This document shows positions 16,929-24,525 of a stretch of 64,000 bases of DNA, piece by piece (position 1 is the stretch's first letter; every line of letters begins with the position of its first letter). Both the position numbers and the translations under genes were made by a program. This stretch comes from Streptomyces fuscichromogenes (GTDB lineage: Bacteria > Actinomycetota > Actinomycetes > Streptomycetales > Streptomycetaceae). The notes below the pieces were generated by a model, which was not told where the DNA came from, made no database searches, and worked only from the letters and a program-made list of their open reading frames with translations. Location: the NCBI RefSeq assembly GCF_014645815.1, contig NZ_BMML01000002.1, forward strand, positions 697,924 through 761,923. Reading direction: 5' to 3'.

Positions 16929-18734
16929 GTGCAGCCGGACGCACGCTCCGCACCCGCCCGGGCGGACCACCACCTCGTACCCTCGGCGTACTTCAACGAG
17001 CTGGCCGCGGGCCGGGGCGGTCCCGAGACGGTGCGTTTCCTGCGCACCACCGAGTACAGCAGGCGGCTTCTGCTGCTGCGGAGCATGCTCGACGCCATCG
17101 CCGCGACCCCCGGTGCGCTGGGCCCGCTGCCGCCCGTGGACACCGCGTGGGACACCCTGACGGCGGCTCAGCACCGGGCCCCGGAGGGCTTCGCGGAACT
17201 GCTGATGCATCCCCAGACCGGCATCTGGCTGGGGCACGGCCTGCGGCGGCTGAGCCACACGGCCTGGGGCGACGGGCCGCTCTGGACCGACCTCGGCCAT
17301 CTGCACGCGGTGTGCGCGGTCGCCGCGCTGCGCGCCGGGCTGCCGCTGCGCACCACCGTGCCGCTGCGTGACGGCACCGCGATGTTCCCCGCTCTCGGGC
17401 TGGCCCGTCTGCCGGACCGTCCACGGTGGGGGACCGCGGAGGTGGTGATCGAGGCAGGCCGGCTGCGGGTCGATCCGCGGGGTGCGTGCGTCGGTCCGCC
17501 CGATCCGCCCGGGAGCCACGACGGCGACGCGCCCGGATGGCAGGGGCTGCGCACTCTGCGGGCCGATGTTCCGGGACGGCCGATGACCCTCTGGATCGAC
17601 GACATCGACCCCTACCGGGACCTGAGCGAACCACTGCCCCCGCAGCGCCTGGGCAAGGACGAACTCGCCCGCTGGCGGGAGCGGTTCGCGGGCGCACTGG
17701 ACCTGCTCGCGGAGAGCGACCCGGGCACGGCCGCCGCCATGGCCGAGGGGCTGCGCACCGTCGCGGAGGTACGCCGGGTACGCCGGGCGCCGGCCTGGGC
17801 GGTCCTCAGCGCCTCCTCCAGCGACGCCTTCGGCGGCCTGCTCTCCTCGCTGCCCCCGGACCCGGTCAGCTTCGCGGTCACCCTGGTCCACGAGTTCCAG
17901 CACACCAAACTGGGCGCGCTGCTCCACCTGCTGACCCTGGAGCGGGACAGCGGAACCGAACGGCACTACGCCCCCTGGCGCAACGACCCGCGTCCGCTCA
18001 GCGGCCTGCTCCAGGGTGCCTACGCCTTCCTCGGCATCACCGACTTCTGGGGCCGGTACCTGGACCATGTGCCCCCGGCCGGGCGGCCGTTGGCGGAGTT
18101 CGAGTTCGCCCTGCGCCGACGGCAGACCCAGGAGGCGGTCCACGCCCTGCGCGCGGACCCGGGCCTGACCGCGCACGGGCGGCGCTTCCTGCGGGGCATG
18201 GCCGCGCGGCTCCCGGCCTGGTGGTCGGATCTCCGGATCCGCCCGGACATCGCCGCGCTGGCCGAGTTCGTGGCCACCGACCACCGCACCGGCTGGCGGG
18301 TCCGGCATCTGACCCCCGCCCCGGACGACGTCCGCGCCCTGGCCAGGGCCTTCGCCGCAGGTGCCGTGGCCGACGGGCACATCGCCGCGTCCGCCGTCGT
18401 CCCCGACCTCGCCGCGCCCTGGGCCCAGGCCCGCACCGGACTGGTCCGCCAGCGCCTCGCGGTGCCGGACGCCGAGCAGCGGCCCGCGCCGTCCGCCGCC
18501 GACCGGGCCCTGGTCGCCGGGGACCCCGCCGCCTCCGGCGGCTACGCCCGTCTGCTGGCGGACGACCCCGAGGACGCCGACGCCTGGACCGGCCTGGTCC
18601 TCGCGCTCGGCGCCCGCCCGCTGCTGCACCGCCCCGAACTGCCGCGCGCGGTGCACCGCGAACTCCGTCTGACCGGTACCACCGCCGACCCGCGCGACGT
18701 CGCCCGCTGGCTGGCCGCCGGCCCGGTCGCCTGA
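16929..18734 (+). CDS. HExxH peptide beta-hydroxylase (alpha-ketoglutarate type) family protein
   Basis: A 601-residue protein, start GTG 16929 with AAGGAG close upstream. The signature is HEFQHTKLGALLH at residues 321-333. It belongs to the HExxH-motif family linked to FxSxx-COOH RiPP loci, members of which are described as alpha-ketoglutarate/iron peptide beta-hydroxylases. The stretch before the motif, SSDAFGGLLSSLPPDPVSFAVTL, and the following YAPWRNDPRPLSGLLQG are typical of the family. The protein stands alone, whereas in FxsB the related domain is fused behind the radical SAM part. It is the last gene of the system A plus-strand run. The likely substrate is the peptide encoded just upstream. 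Confidence 0.85.
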   Translation: MQPDARSAPARADHHLVPSAYFNELAAGRGGPETVRFLRTTEYSRRLLLLRSMLDAIAATPGALGPLPPVDTAWDTLTAAQHRAPEGFAELLMHPQTGIWLGHGLRRLSHTAWGDGPLWTDLGHLHAVCAVAALRAGLPLRTTVPLRDGTAMFPALGLARLPDRPRWGTAEVVIEAGRLRVDPRGACVGPPDPPGSHDGDAPGWQGLRTLRADVPGRPMTLWIDDIDPYRDLSEPLPPQRLGKDELARWRERFAGALDLLAESDPGTAAAMAEGLRTVAEVRRVRRAPAWAVLSASSSDAFGGLLSSLPPDPVSFAVTLVHEFQHTKLGALLHLLTLERDSGTERHYAPWRNDPRPLSGLLQGAYAFLGITDFWGRYLDHVPPAGRPLAEFEFALRRRQTQEAVHALRADPGLTAHGRRFLRGMAARLPAWWSDLRIRPDIAALAEFVATDHRTGWRVRHLTPAPDDVRALARAFAAGAVADGHIAASAVVPDLAAPWAQARTGLVRQRLAVPDAEQRPAPSAADRALVAGDPAASGGYARLLADDPEDADAWTGLVLALGARPLLHRPELPRAVHRELRLTGTTADPRDVARWLAAGPVA

Positions 18735-18738
18735 GAAG

Positions 18739-18801
18739 AGTGTCGACACTGGTCCTGTTCTGGGCCGAGTTTCCTGAGAATCTCGCTCAAGTGTCGACAG
18801 T
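18739..18801. promoter_or_regulatory. paired palindromic sites upstream of the secreted beta-helix gene
   Basis: A perfect 12-bp palindrome AGTGTCGACACT lies at 18739-18750, and a near copy AGTGTCGACAGT at 18790-18801, with 51 bp between the first bases. Both are in the 145-bp gap between the HExxH gene and the secreted protein gene. Two copies in one promoter region suggest an operator for a dimeric regulator. The regulator is unknown. Confidence 0.45.
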
Positions 18802-18879
18802 AGTGCGGCGGTTGGAGCAGACTGCACCGCGATCCGGAACCGTCCACAGGCACGTCCGTGACCGCGGAGGAGTCGTTTC

Positions 18880-20814
18880 ATGGCAGCAGAAAGCAAGGCG
18901 TACCGGCCGTCGATGAGGGACCGGGTGCGGGCCCTGGTGGCGCTGACGGCCGCGGGGGCCGGCTCGGTGGCGCTCCCCGGCACCGCGCGGGCGGCGGACG
19001 CGGCGGGCCCGGGGACCGCGGCGACCGCGGCCACCGCGGGCGACACGCTCAGCGTGGGAGCCGGGGAGACGTACGTGGTCGGGACGACCACCGCCCTCGG
19101 CGCCCTGACCCTCGCCGAGGGCGGCACCCTCGCCGCGCCCGACGGCTACGGCCTCACCCTGACCGTGGACGGCGTGGAGACCGGTTCCGTGCTCACCGCC
19201 ACGCTCGCCCCGAGCACGACGATCGCCCCGGGGACGTACACCGGGGACATCGTGCTCACGGTCGCCGAGCAGAACCCGGCCGCCTTCGCCGGTGTCACCT
19301 TCGCCCTGCGCCAGGCGCTGTACGTGGCCGCCGACGGTGTCGTCGCCGCGAAGTCCGCCACCTCGGCGCTGGTCGGCGGCACGGTGACGGACACGGCGGC
19401 GCAGGGCGTGAGCGTCACCTCCACCGGCGAGGCCTTCGACGGCTTCTACGTCGCCGAGGGCGCCTCGTACGCGGTCACGGACACCGTGATCGGCTGCACC
19501 GGCAACGGTCGCTGCGACTTCGTCGGGGACGGGGCGGCCCTGGTCGGCACCGGATCCGGGACGCGGCTGGTCCTGGACGGGGTCACCGTGTCCAACAAGG
19601 GCGTGGAGCGCAGCGGGCTGGTCGCCGCGGACGGGGCGAACGTCGTCGTCAAGAACTCGGCCGTGCAGTGCCTGAACGGCGTGCTGCCCTCCGACTACGT
19701 CTTCGCCGGCGGCGCGAACATGCTCGTCGTCCCCTGGCGGCTCGGCATCTCCGGCAACGTCCGCGCCACCAACCTCCTCGGCACCGGCACCAGGGCCACG
19801 TACATCAACTCCACCATCGCCTCCGAGACCTGGGGCGCCTTCTCCACCGACTCCGTCTCCGGTGCCCAGGCCACCGCGGTCAACTGCACCATCAGCAACC
19901 TCGGCGACGAGGGCTACGGCTCCTTCGCCGACGGCGACGTGACGGAGCGGATCCTCGGCTGCACCCTCGACGTCGGCACGTACGCCACCGTCATCGGCGC
20001 CTCCGACAGCACCGTGTACTACGGCGACAGCACCACCGAGGACGTGGCCCAGCTCAACACCGACCTCGAACTCGGCCTGGGCGAGGACGAGCTGGCGGCC
20101 CTGCCGGTGCGGAGCACCACCGTCACCTCCAGGCAGTTCGGGGTGATGTGGCACGGCGCCGGGACCCTGCACATCACCGGCGGGACGATTCTCACCACCG
20201 CGGCGACCACCTTCCTCGACAAGGCCGTACGGGCGACGATCACCGTGGACGGCTCGGAGGGCGCCGCCCTCGACCCCGGCAACGGCGTCATCCTCCAGGT
20301 GATGGAGACCGACAACCCGGGGTCGAACGACGGCGTCTACACCGAGCCCGTCGACGACCCCGTGAAGGACGACACCTGGGACGTCACCGCCGCGCACGAC
20401 AGCGACTCCTCCGCCGCCTTCACCGACATCGCCCTCACCGGCGACTTCTACAACGCCATGCGCACCGGCCGGAACATGGTGCTGGGCTTCACCGGGTCGA
20501 GGGTGACGGGCGTGCTGTCGGCGTCCGAGTCCCGGCACGCCGTCGACACCATCACCTCCGCCGAGTACGCGCAGCTGGGCCATGTCACCAACACCGCACA
20601 GCCCGTCGTCAACAACGGGGTGGTCGTCACCCTCGACGGCGGCTCGCAGTGGACGGTCACCGGAACGTCGTACCTCAGCAGGCTGACCCTGTCGGCGGAC
20701 TCGGCGGTGACCGCGCCGGCCGGGAGCGCGGTCTCGATGACGGTCGACGGGGAGCCGGCCGCCATCGAGCCGGGCGGGGACTACAGCGGGGCGATCACGA
20801 TCGGCGTCGGCTGA
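18880..20814 (+). CDS. secreted Thr/Gly-rich beta-helix-like surface protein
   Basis: A 644-residue exported protein. A charged start is followed by a hydrophobic segment and AXA-type site LPGTARAADA (cleavage near residue 39), so a Sec signal peptide is likely. The rest is Thr/Ser/Val/Gly-rich with repeating short strand patterns such as TVSNKGV, VVVKNSAVQC, YINSTIAS and VNCTISNLG, as in right-handed parallel beta-helix (pectate-lyase-like) folds. No catalytic residues are recognisable. Start ATG has GGAGGAG eight bases upstream. It is convergent with the FG-GAP protein four bases away; both are extracellular, so they may act outside the cell on the same surface. Function unknown. Confidence 0.7.
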   Translation: MAAESKAYRPSMRDRVRALVALTAAGAGSVALPGTARAADAAGPGTAATAATAGDTLSVGAGETYVVGTTTALGALTLAEGGTLAAPDGYGLTLTVDGVETGSVLTATLAPSTTIAPGTYTGDIVLTVAEQNPAAFAGVTFALRQALYVAADGVVAAKSATSALVGGTVTDTAAQGVSVTSTGEAFDGFYVAEGASYAVTDTVIGCTGNGRCDFVGDGAALVGTGSGTRLVLDGVTVSNKGVERSGLVAADGANVVVKNSAVQCLNGVLPSDYVFAGGANMLVVPWRLGISGNVRATNLLGTGTRATYINSTIASETWGAFSTDSVSGAQATAVNCTISNLGDEGYGSFADGDVTERILGCTLDVGTYATVIGASDSTVYYGDSTTEDVAQLNTDLELGLGEDELAALPVRSTTVTSRQFGVMWHGAGTLHITGGTILTTAATTFLDKAVRATITVDGSEGAALDPGNGVILQVMETDNPGSNDGVYTEPVDDPVKDDTWDVTAAHDSDSSAAFTDIALTGDFYNAMRTGRNMVLGFTGSRVTGVLSASESRHAVDTITSAEYAQLGHVTNTAQPVVNNGVVVTLDGGSQWTVTGTSYLSRLTLSADSAVTAPAGSAVSMTVDGEPAAIEPGGDYSGAITIGVG

Positions 20815-20818
20815 CCGC

Positions 20819-21982
20819 TCACGCGCACGACCCGGTGAACACGTCCACCGCGTCGTCGCTGCTGCTCGCCACCAGCAGGTCCGTGGTGCCGTCGGACGTC
20901 ACGTCGGCGGCGGCCGCCTCGTAGGCGCCGTCCGCCGGCAGTTCGGTCAGCTCGCTCAGCGAGCCGCCCGCGGTGCCGGTGTAGACCGACACCGAGCTGC
21001 CGTTGAGGGAGGAGACCAGGACGTCGGGGATGTCGTCGCCGTTGACGTCGGCCGAGCTGACGGCGACCGGCAGGGCGGAGGTGGTGTAGTCGACCGGGTC
21101 CTGGAAGGTGCCGTCGCCGTTCCCGGCGTAGATCTCCAGGGTGTCGGAGCCGTTGCTGACGGCGGCCAGGTCGGTGGTGCCGTCCCCGTCGAAGTCGCCC
21201 TCGGCGAGCGAGTACAGCCGTTGCACGCTGCTGTACTCGGTGACGTCCCCGAAGGTCCCGTCGCCGTTGCCGAGGGCCACACTGATCCCGCCCGCGGTGG
21301 CGACGCTGGCGGTGGCGACGTCCAGGTTGCCGTCGCCGTCGAAGTCGGTGAGGACCAGTCCGTGCGGCCGGGTCACGGTCACCGTCTGCGAGGAGACGGT
21401 GAACGCACCTTCACCGTCGCCCAGCAGCAGGTTGACCCGCCCGGCGGACTCCTCGGCCACCGCGATGTCCAGGTCGCCGTCCCCGTCGACGTCCCCGGCG
21501 ACCAGCGAACGGGCGCCCGAGCCGACCGTGTACTGGGTGGCGGTCCCGAAGGTGCCGTCGCCGTTGCCGAGCAGGACGCTCACCGTGCCGCCGTCGAAGT
21601 CCGCGGTGGCGATGTCGGGGTTGCCGTCGGCGTCGAAGTCGGCAATCACCGACTGGTACGGCTTGTCGCCCACGGCGTAGTCCGTGGCCGTGCCGAAGGT
21701 GCCGTCGCCGTTGCCCAGTAGGACGGAGACCGTGTCGGCGTCGTTGTCCGCGGCGACCACATCGGCGTTCCCGTCGCCGTCGAGGTCGCCGGTCACCACG
21801 TGCCGGGGGTTGTCCCCGGTGCTCGCCGAGGTGTCGGACCTGGTGAAGGAGCAGGTGGTGGCCGTCGTCGTGGCCGGCTGGCTCGCCGAGGCCACGGCGG
21901 TGACGCCCGCGGCGACCGTCAGGGCACCGGCGGCTCCGAAGGCCACGATGCGCGCGGCCCGGCGGTTCCTGTGTTTGCTCAT
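20819..21982 (-). CDS. secreted FG-GAP/VCBS repeat protein
   Basis: A 387-residue exported protein. The start at ATG 21982 (MSKHRNRRAARIVAFGAAG) gives a positive N-region, hydrophobic core and an ASA-like cleavage site near residue 33. The mature part is six to seven FG-GAP/VCBS blades of about 50 residues, each with a DxDGDGxxD calcium-binding loop (GDLDGDGNADVV, ADFDADGNPDIA, GDVDGDGDLDIA, TDFDGDGNLDVA, GDFDGDGTTDLA) followed by LLGNGDGTF. The blades form an integrin-alpha-like beta-propeller used for binding at surfaces. A longer reading frame extends upstream to 22135, but the signal peptide places the start at 21982. No enzyme domain is present. Confidence 0.88.
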   Translation of the reverse strand: MSKHRNRRAARIVAFGAAGALTVAAGVTAVASASQPATTTATTCSFTRSDTSASTGDNPRHVVTGDLDGDGNADVVAADNDADTVSVLLGNGDGTFGTATDYAVGDKPYQSVIADFDADGNPDIATADFDGGTVSVLLGNGDGTFGTATQYTVGSGARSLVAGDVDGDGDLDIAVAEESAGRVNLLLGDGEGAFTVSSQTVTVTRPHGLVLTDFDGDGNLDVATASVATAGGISVALGNGDGTFGDVTEYSSVQRLYSLAEGDFDGDGTTDLAAVSNGSDTLEIYAGNGDGTFQDPVDYTTSALPVAVSSADVNGDDIPDVLVSSLNGSSVSVYTGTAGGSLSELTELPADGAYEAAAADVTSDGTTDLLVASSSDDAVDVFTGSCA

Positions 21983-22525
21983 GGCCGAAGGGATGTCCTT
22001 CCGTGGGACGAGGCGGAGTTGTCTGTCATGGGCACGGGAACCTAGGGGCACCGGCTGTGAGCCACGTGTCACGGGACCGTGGTTTCGCAGGGGGCCGTCA
22101 ACTTTGCTGCCCCGCACCAGGCTTGGACCTGCCATGGGCGGGGCAGAGCCCTCCTACCGGACAGCAGGCACCGGTCAGGGCTCGGCATGAGGAGGGCGTC
22201 ATGGACGGTCGGATTCGCGTGCGCGTTGTTCGTCGGCCCGCTCCCCGCGGGCAGGAGATCGACCGCAGGACGCCTTCCGGGCGCATCCTGCCGTACTAGG
22301 AACCCGTACCGGGAACCCGTACCAGGACTCGTGCCGGGAACCCGTACCGGGAGACCGGATCGCTGTCCGGAGCGTGGGTGCGCCGTGGCCGCGGCTCCCC
22401 CCCCCGCATCCGTGGCCGTGCCGGCCGGTTTGGACCGGCGTGCACGGGGCACGCGGGTGGTCCGGGGGCAAGGAGGCGGGCACCGTGACCAACGGGGAGC
22501 CGGTACGGCGGGCGGTGCCGTCGGC
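21983..22525. other. 543-bp intergenic region, no convincing gene
   Basis: Divergent gap between the FG-GAP gene and the MEDS regulator. It contains a 13-bp tandem repeat (22298-22348), a run of nine C at 22397-22405 and promoters for both neighbours that I cannot place. The long open frame through it on the plus strand is Arg/Pro-rich composition and reads into the MEDS gene; no ribosome site and no recognisable domain support it. Confidence 0.5.
22298..22348. repeat. 13-bp tandem repeat, four copies
   Basis: Unit (A/G)GGAACCCGTACC at 22298-22310, 22311-22323 and 22336-22348, with a degenerate third copy AGGACTCGTGCC at 22324-22335. It is noncoding, in the divergent gap. Confidence 0.7.
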
Positions 22526-23458
22526 ATGACCGGCGCGCCCGGCCCCTTCCGCCACCCCGCCCTGTTCTACCGCGACGAGGGCGAGTACCTGGCCGGGACG
22601 GTGCCCTTCGTCCGGGACGCGCTGGCCGCCGGGGATCCGGTGGCCGTCGCCGTGCCCGCCGAGAACCTCCGCCTCGTCCGGGCCGCGCTCGGCGCCGACG
22701 CCGGGGCGGTGCGCTTCCTCGACATGCGGGAGGCCGGCCGCAACCCCGGCCGGATCATCCCCGGCGTCCTGCACGACTTCGCCGACGCACAGCCGCCGGG
22801 CCGCCGGGTCCGCATCGTCGGCGAGCCCGTCTGGCCCGGCCGCACGCCCGCCGAGTACCCGGCCTGCGTCCAGCACGAGGCCCTGATCAACGCCGCCTTC
22901 CAGGGCCGTACCGCGACCGTCCTGTGCCCGTACGACGTCCGGCGCCTCGACCCGCGGGCCATCGCCGACGCCCACGCCACCCACCCCACCCTGCGCCACC
23001 CCGGCGGTGGACCGGAACAGGACAGCCGCGCCTACGCCCCCGCCGACGTCCTCGCCCGTTACGACGCACCCCTGCCGGCCCGGCCCGCCGCCCCGGCGGT
23101 CCGCTTCGAGGCGGGCTCCCTCTCCGCGGCCCGGCACCTCGCCGCCGAGCGGGCCGCACGGCTGGGCCTGACCGGCGCACGCCTCGCCGACCTGACACTG
23201 GCCGTCGCCGAACTGGCCACCAACAGCGTGCTGCACGGCGGAGGGTCGGGCAGCCTCGCGGTGTGGGCCGAGGACGGGCAGGTGGTGTGCGAGGTCCGTG
23301 ACAAGGGGCACCTCACCGACCCCCTGGCCGGCCGCCGCCCGGCCTCCCGTGACCGCAGCGGCGGCCGCGGCCTGCTCATGGTCAACCTCGTCGCCGACCT
23401 GGTCCGCGTGCACACCGGGGCGCAGGGGACGACGGTCAGGTGCTGGTTCCTGCGCTGA
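22526..23458 (+). CDS. MEDS-domain anti-sigma regulatory factor (HATPase_c_2)
   Basis: A 310-residue cytoplasmic regulator. Residues 8-160 form a MEDS domain (FRHPALFYRDEGEYLAGTVPF, IVGEPVWPGRTPAEY, ALINAAFQG, CPYD). Residues ~195-310 form an RsbW/SpoIIAB-like ATPase (LAVAELATNSVLHGGGSG with the N-box Asn, then VRDKGHLTDPL and GRGLLMVNLVADLVRVH). Streptomyces has many such proteins; they are expected to bind or phosphorylate anti-anti-sigma partners. MEDS domains bind small methyl-containing ligands or haem-like signals in some relatives. ATG 22526 is chosen because it begins the domain exactly; its ribosome site is weak. Confidence 0.85.
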   Translation: MTGAPGPFRHPALFYRDEGEYLAGTVPFVRDALAAGDPVAVAVPAENLRLVRAALGADAGAVRFLDMREAGRNPGRIIPGVLHDFADAQPPGRRVRIVGEPVWPGRTPAEYPACVQHEALINAAFQGRTATVLCPYDVRRLDPRAIADAHATHPTLRHPGGGPEQDSRAYAPADVLARYDAPLPARPAAPAVRFEAGSLSAARHLAAERAARLGLTGARLADLTLAVAELATNSVLHGGGSGSLAVWAEDGQVVCEVRDKGHLTDPLAGRRPASRDRSGGRGLLMVNLVADLVRVHTGAQGTTVRCWFLR

Positions 23459-23622
23459 GCTGCGGCGTCCGGCCCGGCAAGACCGCGCAGGCCGTCGGGT
23501 GCCTTCCTCAAGTCCGCCCCGAATCAAGCCGGTTGACCTGCACGTTCGTTTCGCGGCCCGGCTCCGCGGGCAATGGTCGGGCAACGTGGCCGCGGCCATG
23601 GCCGCGGGAGGGGGACACGGCG

Positions 23623-24501
23623 GTGCCTGATCTGGTGCGGACGACGGGTGGGCGGCGGCTGCGGGTGGAGGTGTCGGGGGATCCCCGGGGGCGCCCGGTG
23701 TTCCTGCTGCACGGTATGCCGGGGAGCCGGGTGGGACCGCGGCCCCGGCCGATGTTCCTGTACCAGCACGGCGCCCGGCTCATCAGCTTCGACCGGCCGG
23801 GGTACGGCGGCTCGGACCGCCGGCCGGGGCGGCGGGTGGTGGACGCCGTCGAGGACGTGGCGGCCGTGGCGGACGCCCTCGGGCTGGGCCGGTTCGCGGT
23901 GGCCGGCCGCTCCGGCGGCGGACCGCACGCCCTCGCCTGCGCGGCACTGCTGCCGGGCCGGGTGACCCGGGCGGCCGCCCTGGTGGGGCTCGCGCCCCGG
24001 GACGCCGAGGGGCTCGACTGGTTCGCCGGGATGGCGCCCTTCAACGTCCTGGAGTTCCACACCGCCTTCACCGACCCGGAGCGGTACGCGGCCCGGATCA
24101 TCCCGCGCTCGGCCGTCATCCGCAGCAACCCGGCACGGATGCTGGAGGACCTGCGCGCGGACCTGACCGAGGAGGACCGGCTGATCGTCTCCGACACCAG
24201 CATCCGGTCGATGCTGCTGCGCACCTACCACGAGGCGCTGCGCACCTCGCCGTACGGCTGGATCGACGACGCGTTCGCGCTGACCAGTCCGTGGGGTTTC
24301 GACCCGGCGCACATCGGGGTGCCGGTACTGCTCTGGCACGGCGCGAAGGACGTGTTCTCGCCCGCCTCCCACTTCTCCTGGCTGGCCGCCCGGATTCCGC
24401 GCGCCAAGGCCGTCCTGGAGCCCAAGGCCGCCCACTTCGCGTCGCTGCGCGCCCTGCCCGACGTACTGGACTGGCTGCTGGCGGGGACACCGCGGGGCTG
24501 A
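23623..24501 (+). CDS. alpha/beta hydrolase
   Basis: A 292-residue alpha/beta hydrolase. Oxyanion HGMPGSR, nucleophile elbow GRSGGGPHALACA (Ser about residue 103), acidic residue in LLWHGAKDVFSP and His in KAAHFASL complete a triad. It starts at GTG 23623 behind GGGAGGGGG. The architecture resembles proline iminopeptidase/haloperoxidase-like hydrolases; the substrate is unknown. It ends 24 bp before the convergent fxsT gene. There is no sign that it belongs to the fxs locus. Confidence 0.85.
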   Translation: MPDLVRTTGGRRLRVEVSGDPRGRPVFLLHGMPGSRVGPRPRPMFLYQHGARLISFDRPGYGGSDRRPGRRVVDAVEDVAAVADALGLGRFAVAGRSGGGPHALACAALLPGRVTRAAALVGLAPRDAEGLDWFAGMAPFNVLEFHTAFTDPERYAARIIPRSAVIRSNPARMLEDLRADLTEEDRLIVSDTSIRSMLLRTYHEALRTSPYGWIDDAFALTSPWGFDPAHIGVPVLLWHGAKDVFSPASHFSWLAARIPRAKAVLEPKAAHFASLRALPDVLDWLLAGTPRG

Positions 24502-24525
24502 CGGCGGGCCGCCGGCCGCGTGCGC

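Noticed and set aside
22202..22299. Short peptide frame starting MDGRIRVRVVRRPAP
   Set aside because: No ribosome site and a composition like random high-GC DNA; it lies in the divergent gap next to the tandem repeat.
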